Origin: Oscillospiraceae bacterium
Lineage (GTDB): Bacteria > Bacillota_A > Clostridia > Oscillospirales > Ruminococcaceae
Length of the DNA: 6,545 nucleotides
Assembly (NCBI GenBank): GCA_900766795.1
Contig: CAAFWX010000330.1
Coordinates: forward strand, 1 to 6,545
Direction of reading: 5' to 3'
Each line of letters opens with the position of its first letter. The stretch's first letter is position 1. This document shows positions 1 through 6,302 of the stretch, in pieces. The position numbers were made by a program, and so were the translations under genes. The notes below the pieces were generated by a model. It was given only the letters and a program-made list of their open reading frames with translations, did not search any database and was not told the DNA's origin.

Positions 1-102
1 AAGCGTGGTCTTTCCGCTTCCTGCGGCAGCCGTGACAATGACATTGCTGTTGTGCGGAGCGTTGATTGCGCAGCGCTGTTGTTTTGTTGCCTTGAATGCC
101 AT
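1..102 (-). CDS. addA: AddA, helicase-nuclease subunit A (5' end only)
   Basis: Only the first 34 codons are present; the gene runs off the left edge. AddA is the superfamily 1A helicase and nuclease subunit of the AddAB complex, which unwinds and resects DNA double-strand breaks in the cytoplasm to prepare them for RecA. The visible residues fit the family's N-terminus: a Q-motif-like stretch (KQQRCAIN, residues 7-14) followed by a hydrophobic strand and an intact Walker A, AAAGSGKTT, at residues 25-33. The triple alanine before GSGKT is typical of AddA rather than PcrA/UvrD, and the gene directly follows addB. The ATG at 102 lies 2 bp beyond the addB stop, implying translational coupling. 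Identity is well supported by motif and context, but the nuclease domain and full length cannot be seen. Confidence 0.9.
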   Translation of the reverse strand, partial: MAFKATKQQRCAINAPHNSNVIVTAAAGSGKTTL

Positions 103-104
103 AA

Positions 105-3100
105 TCAGTCGTCATCCTCCTTATCGTCCTTTTTTGCATCAGTGTATTTCGACACATCTGCGTTTTCGTCAACTGTAATGCACGCGCCCGTGTTTTCGCA
201 AACCGAGCCGAATCTGCAATAGCCGCACGGCTTTTTGGTGCCGCCCTCTTTGTATTTCAGCGGCATGGCGGAGATATCTCCGTCGAAAAGCGCGGCGACG
301 TTGCCGCTGATTTTGTCCATCGTGTCAAGGCGCAGCTGCTCATAGCCCTCGCGGGTGAGCGTGTTGTTTTCGGCAGGCATGTATTCGAGAAACTCGTTTA
401 CCTTTTTTTTGAGTACCTTTGGCAGCTCCGGCGGCTCGGTGTTGTTTTGGGCGGCGTTTGCGGAAGCGTCCTCATATTCGCGGCGGATTTCGTCCACCAC
501 CGCCTGCGCATATTTCTGTGCCTCCGCGTAGGTTGACTCGTCGCTTATCAGCATTCCGCGCTGCCTGTGCTGCTCCGCAAGGAACAAAAACGGCTGCACC
601 TTTCCTGCCGCACCGCGCACCTTTGCGGGGGTGTATGCAACGCTTCCCGCAAGCATATCATTTCCGTTTGCGCTTTCGAGCGCGAAAAGGTACATCAGCA
701 TTTGCACGTTAATGCCGTTAAGCGCCTTTGGAATGCTGAAATCATGGGTATTCGTCTTGTAGTCCACAACGCGCAGATATTGCTGCCCCTTTTCGTCGGT
801 GAACATATCCACGCGGTCTATCAGACCCGTGACAGTGATTTTTCTGCCGCCCGCTTCAAATTCCAGCGGCTTTACCTTAAGCTCCCTGCCCGATTCGTTT
901 TCATTGCTCTGCACGTCCGCGATATCCTCCGCGCCGTCGCTTTCTGACAATTCCGCGCAGGGCGGTTTCGGAAGCTTCTCGCTGCTTTCGTCGGCGGGAA
1001 TGATGTGCTTAACGTCGGTGTCGCTAAGTTTCAGCTCAAAGAATTTCGGGCGGTATTGCCGCGCGTAAAACTCCGCCTGCGTCATGACAAGCATGTCCGT
1101 TGTGATGGTGACGATATTGTCGAAAAGGAAGCAGTTTCGCTTGTCCTGCGCAAATTCCGCTGAAAGCTCAGCCGACTTGTAGGTATCCAGCTCGCGCTTG
1201 ACAAGCTTTGTAAGCTGCCTGCGGGACAGGGAGAAGAACTCTCCCATGCGCGCGGAATAGCGGCAGAGAATCTTTTCCATGCAGTAGTGGACAACGTTTC
1301 CCCGCTGAATACGGTTGAAAGAGCGGACTGTCGGCTCTGTGATTCCAAGACCGATTTCGCAGAAGAACTGAAATTTGCATAGATTAAGCTTCTCAATTTT
1401 CGTCGCAGAAATTCTTGTAGGGAACAGCAGCTCTGCCGCTTCTTTGGCAATGTGCTGCTGAACGCCGACGGCACGTCTGTCGCACAGTTCTTCGAGTTTT
1501 TGTGTGTAGTCCTCCCTGCCGATAGAGCACAGTGCGGCGCGCACAGAGCTGTGTTGTGCGGTGTTAGTGCGCACTCCCGCAGCAAAACGCTGCTTAGCCG
1601 CACGCTCGGAGCGGCACCAGAAATCCTCGGGAAGCTCCCAAGCCTTTTGCGGGCATTGCCTGCCCATCAGCGAGAGAATATTTGTGACAACCTCCGACGG
1701 ACGCCCCTCCGCGCCCGAGGGCGTGATGTCGTGATAGGAAAGGCAGAGATAGTCCGTAGGCTTTGAAACGGCTCTGTATGCGCGGTAGAGCGACAGGCAG
1801 TACTGCTCCCGTGCGCTTTTAAGGCAGTATTCCTTTTTGCTGTTTGCGGTGATATGGGTTATGCTCTCGCGAATGATTTCGGTTTCAAACGCGCTGAAAA
1901 CTCCCTCTGCCGAAGCGGTAGACGGGAACGCGTCCTCCAATGCGCCGAGAATAAACACCGCTTTAACATCGCCTGTGCGCGTTCTGTCGATGTCGCCCAC
2001 AAGCACGGTGTCGATATACTGCGGCGGCTTCGCAAGCGTTGCCGCAGAGCAGATATCGCGGAACATCTGCGCGTAGTCCGAAAGCTTGATATAGTCGTTC
2101 TCAAGCCCCGTGTACAGCTTGTCGAACACGTCCGCGAGCGTATCCCACAGGCGCTGATAGCTGCGCACGAGCGCGCTGTCGTTGAGCGCGTTGCCCTTTT
2201 CATCGACGCTGTCGCTTTTTATGCGGTAGTTTATCGCGCGTTCGATACCAATGTTTTCCCGAAGAAAATCAAAAATCAGTTCGGTGATTTCGTTTCCGTT
2301 TTTCCCGTCAAGCTGCTTTCTCAGGTGAAGAACAGGCGGCACGACAATCGCGCGGATTTCCTCTGCCTTTTCTGCGGCGCGCTTTGAGTTTTCGTCCAGT
2401 TCCTCGGGGATAACAAAGGGCTTTTTCAGCGCCTCGGAGGAAACCGCCCATTCGTAAAGATAGCTTTCAAATACGTTGATATCCTTTGTGGTAAGCGCGG
2501 CGAAGTCGCCCTGTTTTTCACGTTTCTTTTGCAGAAATCCCGTCTTGATGTAACTTAGCACATTATCCACGGTAAATTCGCACAGTACGTTCAAAAGCGC
2601 GGTGATGAGGTTCACAAGCGGGTGGTGCAGAATCGGCTCGGGGATATCCGCAAAGAACGGTATTCCGTATCTGTCAAAGGAGGTTTTTACGCAGGATTTA
2701 TACTGCGAGGGGTTAGCGCAAAGCACCGCAATGTCGCTGTATTTAAGCCCGCCCTCCGTGGTAAGCTGCTTTATCTTTGCAGCGGCAAAGTCCGCTTCCT
2801 CGTAGATATCCGAAGCCTCGACGACATCAATGCTGTCGGAGCCTGCAACCGCTTCGGAGGAGAAAATGCTGTCGGACAGCTTCGTGATGGCGGTTGCGGC
2901 GCAGGGCTTTATGTCAGGCGGGACAATCTGCGGAGGTTCAGTGCCGTTGCGTTCAGCGGCGGTGCGTGCCTGTTCAAGCAGGCGGGAAATCTGCCCGTTG
3001 ATTGTGAGGAACACATTTTCGCGCTCCTCGCTCGGAGCCTCCTCCGTACAGAAGCCGAGGGTTACGTTCTCCGCGAACATAAACACGTTTGCGAGGAAAT

Positions 3101-3785
3101 GAAGCTGGCTGTTGGTGAAGTCGTTGAAGCCGTCAACGTAAACGTCCGCGTCGTCGAAGATATCAACCGCCTGTTCCGCAAGCTTCTCCGCAGCCGTCTG
3201 CGTTATGTCCAGCTTGTCGAGAAAGCCTGCGCCAAGTCTTGTGTTGTACGCAAGGTAAAGCAGCCCCACGTCGCGCAGCTTGTCCGCTATGATGGAATTG
3301 GAGCGTATGCTGTGCCCGTTATCCTCCGCTTCGGAGATTTTCTGCTCAAGGCTCTCCTCGGAAAGGTCTGCGGGAGTAATGCCCGCGGTTTTGAGCATTG
3401 TCACCGTCTGCACCATTTTGGTGCAGAACCCGGGCTTATCCGCAACAGCGCCGAACGCACGCAGCAGGTTTCTGTCCTGCTTGATGACGCGGTGCATGAT
3501 GATGTTTTTCATGATGTCGTCGGCGGGGCGGCGCGTTTCGCTGCAAAGCCGTATTATCTCCTCGGAGAGTGAGGAAAAGGTTCTTACCGACAGCCTTTGA
3601 GCCTGCGGAGTAAGCCCCTCGTCACGCAGCGCGCGGAACACAGCCTTTTCGGTTTCGTACTCGAACTGGTCGGGAACGATGTAGATAACTCTTGCTTCGC
3701 TGCCCTCTCCGAGCCGTTTCACGGCGCTTTGCAGCAGGGCTGCCGATACGCCGCTGTATGCCTTTCCGATAATGAACCTTGTCAT
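105..3785 (-). CDS. addB: AddB, ATP-dependent helicase/nuclease subunit B
   Basis: This 1226-residue protein is close to the usual length of Gram-positive AddB (about 1150-1200). AddB partners AddA in double-strand break resection; its nuclease cuts one strand and its iron-sulfur cluster stabilises the fold. Visible in order: an N-terminal helicase-like region starting FIIGKAYSGVS (4-14), where the Walker A has degenerated; a DGF motif at D218 in the Walker B position; a helicase-remnant segment around 610-621 (FILGALEDAFP); and the RecB-type nuclease with H833, D990 (GLIDRVD), D1008 and K1010 (VVDYKTN), then QMLMYL. Cluster cysteines are C803 and C1187, C1190, C1196, the last three in the C-x2-C-x5-C spacing of Bacillus AddB. 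An acidic insertion fills about 930-966 and the tail is Asp/Lys rich. The start is fixed by AGGAGG 5 nt upstream. It lies 24 bp after the HAD fusion gene and is followed 2 bp later by addA. Function is confident. Confidence 0.96.
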   Translation of the reverse strand: MTRFIIGKAYSGVSAALLQSAVKRLGEGSEARVIYIVPDQFEYETEKAVFRALRDEGLTPQAQRLSVRTFSSLSEEIIRLCSETRRPADDIMKNIIMHRVIKQDRNLLRAFGAVADKPGFCTKMVQTVTMLKTAGITPADLSEESLEQKISEAEDNGHSIRSNSIIADKLRDVGLLYLAYNTRLGAGFLDKLDITQTAAEKLAEQAVDIFDDADVYVDGFNDFTNSQLHFLANVFMFAENVTLGFCTEEAPSEERENVFLTINGQISRLLEQARTAAERNGTEPPQIVPPDIKPCAATAITKLSDSIFSSEAVAGSDSIDVVEASDIYEEADFAAAKIKQLTTEGGLKYSDIAVLCANPSQYKSCVKTSFDRYGIPFFADIPEPILHHPLVNLITALLNVLCEFTVDNVLSYIKTGFLQKKREKQGDFAALTTKDINVFESYLYEWAVSSEALKKPFVIPEELDENSKRAAEKAEEIRAIVVPPVLHLRKQLDGKNGNEITELIFDFLRENIGIERAINYRIKSDSVDEKGNALNDSALVRSYQRLWDTLADVFDKLYTGLENDYIKLSDYAQMFRDICSAATLAKPPQYIDTVLVGDIDRTRTGDVKAVFILGALEDAFPSTASAEGVFSAFETEIIRESITHITANSKKEYCLKSAREQYCLSLYRAYRAVSKPTDYLCLSYHDITPSGAEGRPSEVVTNILSLMGRQCPQKAWELPEDFWCRSERAAKQRFAAGVRTNTAQHSSVRAALCSIGREDYTQKLEELCDRRAVGVQQHIAKEAAELLFPTRISATKIEKLNLCKFQFFCEIGLGITEPTVRSFNRIQRGNVVHYCMEKILCRYSARMGEFFSLSRRQLTKLVKRELDTYKSAELSAEFAQDKRNCFLFDNIVTITTDMLVMTQAEFYARQYRPKFFELKLSDTDVKHIIPADESSEKLPKPPCAELSESDGAEDIADVQSNENESGRELKVKPLEFEAGGRKITVTGLIDRVDMFTDEKGQQYLRVVDYKTNTHDFSIPKALNGINVQMLMYLFALESANGNDMLAGSVAYTPAKVRGAAGKVQPFLFLAEQHRQRGMLISDESTYAEAQKYAQAVVDEIRREYEDASANAAQNNTEPPELPKVLKKKVNEFLEYMPAENNTLTREGYEQLRLDTMDKISGNVAALFDGDISAMPLKYKEGGTKKPCGYCRFGSVCENTGACITVDENADVSKYTDAKKDDKEDDD
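116..122 (-). promoter_or_regulatory. addA ribosome binding site, long spacer, inside addB
   Basis: On the minus strand AAGGAGG lies within the last codons of addB, 13 nt before the addA ATG at 102. This is longer than the usual 5-9 nt. No ATG, GTG or TTG lies in the addA frame closer to it. In that frame CTG (108-106) and ATT (105-103) come before the first upstream stop, and CTG would sit 7 nt from the motif. ATG at 102 is preferred because it is the only standard start; reinitiation by ribosomes finishing addB would explain tolerance of the spacing. Confidence 0.6.
888..998 (-). other. Acidic low-complexity insertion in AddB (about residues 930-966)
   Basis: This stretch of addB encodes a Glu/Asp/Ser/Pro/Asn-rich segment between the strand FELKLSDTDVK and the first nuclease acidic motif at D990. 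It has no hydrophobic pattern and looks like a flexible surface loop. From general knowledge of AddB, the region before the GxIDRxD motif varies in length and usually carries a short loop. The reading frame is intact on both sides, so it is not a frameshift artefact. Confidence 0.5.
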
Positions 3786-3790
3786 GCTGA

Positions 3791-3796
3791 CCTCCT
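3791..3796 (-). promoter_or_regulatory. addB ribosome binding site
   Basis: AGGAGG on the minus strand ends 5 nt before the ATG at 3785-3783. It lies in the 24-bp gap after the TAG stop of the upstream gene and fixes the addB start, placing the residues FIIGKAYSG at the very N-terminus as expected for the family. Confidence 0.85.
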
Positions 3797-3809
3797 GTTC
3801 CGGCGATTG

Positions 3810-4583
3810 CTATTTGTTTTCGCTAATCTCCTCGGAAACCGAGTAGAGATAGCTTTTTCCTTTGACTCCAGCCTTCCGAATAACTCCCACTGTCCGCAAA
3901 ACCTCCGGCCGAAGCGAGCGGTCGGATTCCTTTGCGGCGCGGCAGAACTCCTTTTTGGTGAACTGCGCGGGCAGCCCCTTTGGCAGCCAAATCGCATAAT
4001 CCTGCGGGGACCCCAGCCGCGTTTCCTCGATAAGCTCCAACGGAACCTTTTCAATGCGTACTTTTTTGCGGACATTTCTTATGCGCAGGTCGGGCAGGCT
4101 GTTTCCCTTGAAATACACCCGCTTGTCCACCCTAAGACGCGCGAGGATTATTGTAAGACGTGGATTTTCGAGAAACTCCCGAATGGAATACAGCTCCTCG
4201 AATATTTTCATCTTCGGGTCGCACCTGCGCGGGGGAGTTTCCTTTATCACCTCGCCCGTGTCCTCGGAAATGTAAACCGTTCTTGTGACAAGCTCCACAG
4301 GGTGCACAACCGTGACGCGCTCAAGCTCCAGAAAGGCGCGCAGTTTGTCCCGCAGCGCATACAGCGAGCGGGTCTGAATCTCGAAGATACCATCCTCGCT
4401 CACCGCGTCTGCGATAAAGCTTCCGAGCCGAATTTCCTGCGAGTATTCCTCGGGGACGTAGTAGTTTTTGAGCGTTGCGTGGATAAGCTTTTCGTTTTGC
4501 GTACCAACCGAGCCGTGAACTCCCCGCACCCTTGTCATAGCCGCGCCAAGCGCCGCCGAAAAACGGCTGCTGTCGGGCGCGGA
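3810..4583 (-). other. C-terminal domain: putative PD-(D/E)xK-like core plus winged helix
   Basis: This covers residues about 316-572 of the HAD fusion. The conserved-looking core starts GSVGTQNEKLIHATLKNYY (339-357). It is followed by a strand-turn-strand with D374 (FIAD) and E383-I-Q385-T (FEIQT), then a helix and a hydrophobic strand (VTVVHPV). The order Glu in helix (E347), Asp, then E-x-Q matches the PD-(D/E)xK nuclease fold with Gln in place of Lys. Residues about 519-565 have the helix pattern of a winged-helix DNA-binding domain ending GKSYLYSV. I recall stand-alone uncharacterised bacterial proteins with a similar GS-GT-NEK and EIQT pattern, so the domain is probably a known but unassigned family. 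The nuclease fold is inferred from motif spacing only. Confidence 0.5.
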
Positions 4584-5528
4584 GCAGGGGAGAGCGGTTT
4601 TTGGTTTTCGTGCAGGAGATACCGTTTTAGCTGATTGGGCAGCGGGTTTGCGTTCCCTTGCAGGCATTGCAGCAGGCTTTGCTCTGCCGCGCTTTTTTGC
4701 GCTTCGCAGTAACTGAGCTTCCGTTTCGGCAAGGTAATCCGCAACCGCGTCCTCGTCGTTGCTTTTTATCACGATATCGGCATTGGCGCGAAGCTGCTCG
4801 GTGGCATTGCTGACGGCGATACCCACGTCCGCAGCCAGCAGCATGGACATATCATTGGTGTTGTCGCCAAAGCATACCAGCCTGTCCGCATGAAGATACT
4901 CCGCAACCGTCAGCAGCGCGCTCGCCTTGCTTGCGTCCTTGCTGAACACCTCGTACCACAGCGTTTCGGGCTCGTAGGTGTCGTACATGATGTTTCGCGC
5001 GAAGCCGTTTTCCCGCGAGAAAGCCTCGTCCATTTCGGGGCTGTCCATCGGCGGGTTAAACAGCGTGAAATAGAACACCCGCCCCTCAAAAAGCTGCTCG
5101 TAGCCATCCACCGCGCGCAGCCGCCTGTCGTCCTTTCGCGACTCAACATAGCCGCGCACCTCACCAAGCCTGCTAGCGATATACGACACGCGCTCGCGCC
5201 CGTCAATGATGGAATACACCAGCGGAGCGAGGTTGTTTGCGATGAAAAATTCCCGCGCAAACTCAAGCGATTCCTCGCTGAAGACATTCTCGAAAATGTG
5301 CTCTCCCGTCTGCGGGTCAACGACAAAAACCCCGTTGAATGTAACAGCGGGGCAGTTGAGGTGAATTTTTTTTACCAGCGGCGAAGCGCTGCTGAATGAC
5401 CTTGCGGAAGCATAGGTGAACACAAGCCCGTTGTCAATGAGGGCGTTCAGCTTCTTTATGCTGTTCTCCGAAATGGACATATCCGAGCGGAGAAGCGTTC
5501 CGTCAAGGTCGGTTGCGTAAAGGGTCAT
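3810..5528 (-). CDS. Cof-type HAD phosphatase fused to a nuclease-like domain
   Basis: A 572-residue two-part protein. Residues 1-270 are a Cof/YbiV-type HAD hydrolase: motif I DLDGT with nucleophile D7 and acid D9; motif II serine S41 (YASARS), where Thr is commoner; a type C2 cap around 80-190; motif III lysine K201 (KDASKASAL); and motif IV GDNTNDMSML with D222 and D226. Such enzymes remove phosphate from sugar phosphates, nucleotides or flavin precursors; the substrate cannot be told. Residues about 275-335 form a Lys/Ala/Pro/Arg-rich linker. Residues about 336-572 form a second domain of no function I recognise, described separately. The frame is continuous, and the internal Met codons at 288 and 331 have no Shine-Dalgarno sequence, so a true fusion is more likely than two genes. 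The start at 5528 is chosen for AAGGAG 6 nt upstream and for the HAD fold beginning at once. It sits 23 bp after the kinase gene and 24 bp before addB, so it is probably cotranscribed with both. Confidence 0.85.
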   Translation of the reverse strand: MTLYATDLDGTLLRSDMSISENSIKKLNALIDNGLVFTYASARSFSSASPLVKKIHLNCPAVTFNGVFVVDPQTGEHIFENVFSEESLEFAREFFIANNLAPLVYSIIDGRERVSYIASRLGEVRGYVESRKDDRRLRAVDGYEQLFEGRVFYFTLFNPPMDSPEMDEAFSRENGFARNIMYDTYEPETLWYEVFSKDASKASALLTVAEYLHADRLVCFGDNTNDMSMLLAADVGIAVSNATEQLRANADIVIKSNDEDAVADYLAETEAQLLRSAKKRGRAKPAAMPARERKPAAQSAKTVSPARKPKTALPCSAPDSSRFSAALGAAMTRVRGVHGSVGTQNEKLIHATLKNYYVPEEYSQEIRLGSFIADAVSEDGIFEIQTRSLYALRDKLRAFLELERVTVVHPVELVTRTVYISEDTGEVIKETPPRRCDPKMKIFEELYSIREFLENPRLTIILARLRVDKRVYFKGNSLPDLRIRNVRKKVRIEKVPLELIEETRLGSPQDYAIWLPKGLPAQFTKKEFCRAAKESDRSLRPEVLRTVGVIRKAGVKGKSYLYSVSEEISENK

Positions 5529-5534
5529 GTGTTG

Positions 5535-5540
5535 CTCCTT
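5535..5540 (-). promoter_or_regulatory. Ribosome binding site of the HAD fusion gene
   Basis: AAGGAG on the minus strand lies 6 nt before the ATG at 5528-5526, inside the 23-bp gap after the kinase stop codon. It decides the start: the same frame is open further upstream to 5738, but that extension would overlap the kinase gene and lacks HAD-like sequence. Confidence 0.85.
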
Positions 5541-5551
5541 ATGGGAGGGGT

Positions 5552-6235
5552 TCAGACTTCCTTGCAGCCCTCCACAACGAATCTGTGGGAGAGCATATAT
5601 TCGCGAAGCTGCGCCATTGTGGGGAAGCTTTCCGAGCTGCTCTGAATCTGCATTGAGCCTGCGGCATTGGCTCTGACAACGGCTTCGCTTAAAGGAATTT
5701 CCTCGCAGATTCCGCTGATAAGCCCTGCCGCGAAGCAATCGCCCGCACCAACGGTGTCTACGATGTTTTCCGCGCGGAATGTGGGAGCGATACCGCTTTC
5801 AACGCGGCTCTTGAAGAATGCGCCCTGCTTTCCGAGGGTGACAACCACCTTTTTTGTGCCAAGCGCGAGATAGTGCTCCGCGATGTCCACGGGAGTTGCC
5901 GCGCCGCAAAGAAGCTGCGCCTCCCGAAGATTAGGGATAAACACATCTGAAGCCGCCGCCGCAGAGTTTATCAGCTCCGCGTCAAGTCTTCCCTCAGGAA
6001 TGCCGCGTACATCAGGGTCAAATACCACCGCCGCACCGCATTCGTGCGCCCGCTCGATTGCGGTGAAAACAGCGTCCCTGTCAGCGGTAAGCGCCGAGCC
6101 TGTGAAGTAAACAGCGCTGATTTCCATAAAGTCTGTTTCGGAGAGCGCAGCCTTGTCCACAGGCAAAATGCCAAGCGCCGTCAGCGCAGAGGAAATGTTC
6201 TCCGAGTTGTCTGAAAAAATTATTACCTTTGTCAT
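5552..6235 (-). CDS. PfkB-family sugar kinase, short form lacking the N-terminal third
   Basis: This 227-residue protein belongs to the PfkB/ribokinase family, which transfers phosphate from ATP to sugars or nucleosides. The C-terminal two thirds are clear: FDPDVR (72-77, usually DPNxR), PNLREAQLL (N102 and E105, the family NxxE), VVTLGKQGAFF (131-141), and the signature DTVGAGDCFAAGLISG (160-175) with catalytic base D166 and anion-hole GAG. Family members are usually 290-340 residues. The roughly 90 N-terminal residues holding the first signature (GGxxxN), the substrate lid and most sugar contacts are missing. Only 67 bp separate this start from the previous gene, so the missing part is not hidden in another frame. 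No internal stop is present and the gene has its own promoter, so it may be a functional compact kinase, a regulatory relic or an early pseudogene. Sugar specificity cannot be assigned. It leads the operon with the HAD fusion and addBA. Confidence 0.85.
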   Translation of the reverse strand: MTKVIIFSDNSENISSALTALGILPVDKAALSETDFMEISAVYFTGSALTADRDAVFTAIERAHECGAAVVFDPDVRGIPEGRLDAELINSAAAASDVFIPNLREAQLLCGAATPVDIAEHYLALGTKKVVVTLGKQGAFFKSRVESGIAPTFRAENIVDTVGAGDCFAAGLISGICEEIPLSEAVVRANAAGSMQIQSSSESFPTMAQLREYMLSHRFVVEGCKEV

Positions 6236-6244
6236 TTTTCTTTT

Positions 6245-6249
6245 CCCCT
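6245..6249 (-). promoter_or_regulatory. Possible weak ribosome binding site of the kinase gene
   Basis: AGGGG on the minus strand lies 9 nt before the ATG at 6235. If the promoter just upstream initiates at the usual distance (near 6245), most of this motif would not be in the transcript. It could then act only on messages starting further upstream, such as readthrough from the hisZ-like gene. Confidence 0.4.
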
Positions 6250-6251
6250 GA

Positions 6252-6280
6252 ATGATATCATATTTTCCCGTTGGTGTCAA
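6252..6280 (-). promoter_or_regulatory. Sigma-A-type promoter for the kinase-HAD-addBA operon
   Basis: On the minus strand the -35 box TTGACA (6280-6275) is a perfect consensus match. A 17-bp spacer ends in TGA, forming an extended -10, and the -10 box is TATCAT (6257-6252), five of six consensus bases. The predicted start is near 6245, only about 10 nt before the kinase ATG. It is the only convincing promoter I see in the window and lies in its only intergenic gap above 25 bp, so it probably drives all four downstream genes. A perfect 10-bp palindrome (6252-6261) overlaps the -10 box. Confidence 0.75.
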
Positions 6281-6302
6281 TAGTAAAGTGTTTCGCTTTT
6301 TA

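Noticed and set aside
1082..1603. Minus-strand open frame of 173 codons inside addB in another frame
   Set aside because: It is Ser/Ala/Arg-rich, without motifs, and fully embedded in the AddB reading frame.
2622..3572. Long plus-strand open frame (316 codons) opposite addB
   Set aside because: It lies wholly antisense to a well-supported addB, has no recognisable motif and an amino-acid make-up typical of reversed codons in G+C-rich genes.
3597..4634. Plus-strand open frame of 345 codons spanning the addB/HAD fusion junction
   Set aside because: It crosses two confidently identified minus-strand genes and their ribosome binding site, and its translation has no family resemblance. It is a shadow.
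4524..4706. Basic Ala/Pro linker as a gene boundary, with the C-terminal domain starting at Met288 or Met331
   Set aside because: No stop codon interrupts the frame and neither Met codon has a Shine-Dalgarno motif, so a separate gene is not supported.
5529..5738. 70-residue N-terminal extension of the HAD fusion gene
   Set aside because: It overlaps the kinase gene by 187 bp, lacks HAD-like sequence, and a good AAGGAG precedes the ATG at 5528, where the DLDGT strand begins as usual.
6236..6280. TTG start at 6280 giving a 15-residue longer kinase
   Set aside because: The TTG is part of the -35 box TTGACA and the extension would cover the -10 box. The ATG at 6235 begins directly with a hydrophobic strand.
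6281..6302. Possible terminator hairpin after the hisZ-like gene (AAAG...CTTT)
   Set aside because: The stem is only about 4 bp of A/T-rich pairs with no G+C core and no following U run, so it would not terminate transcription.
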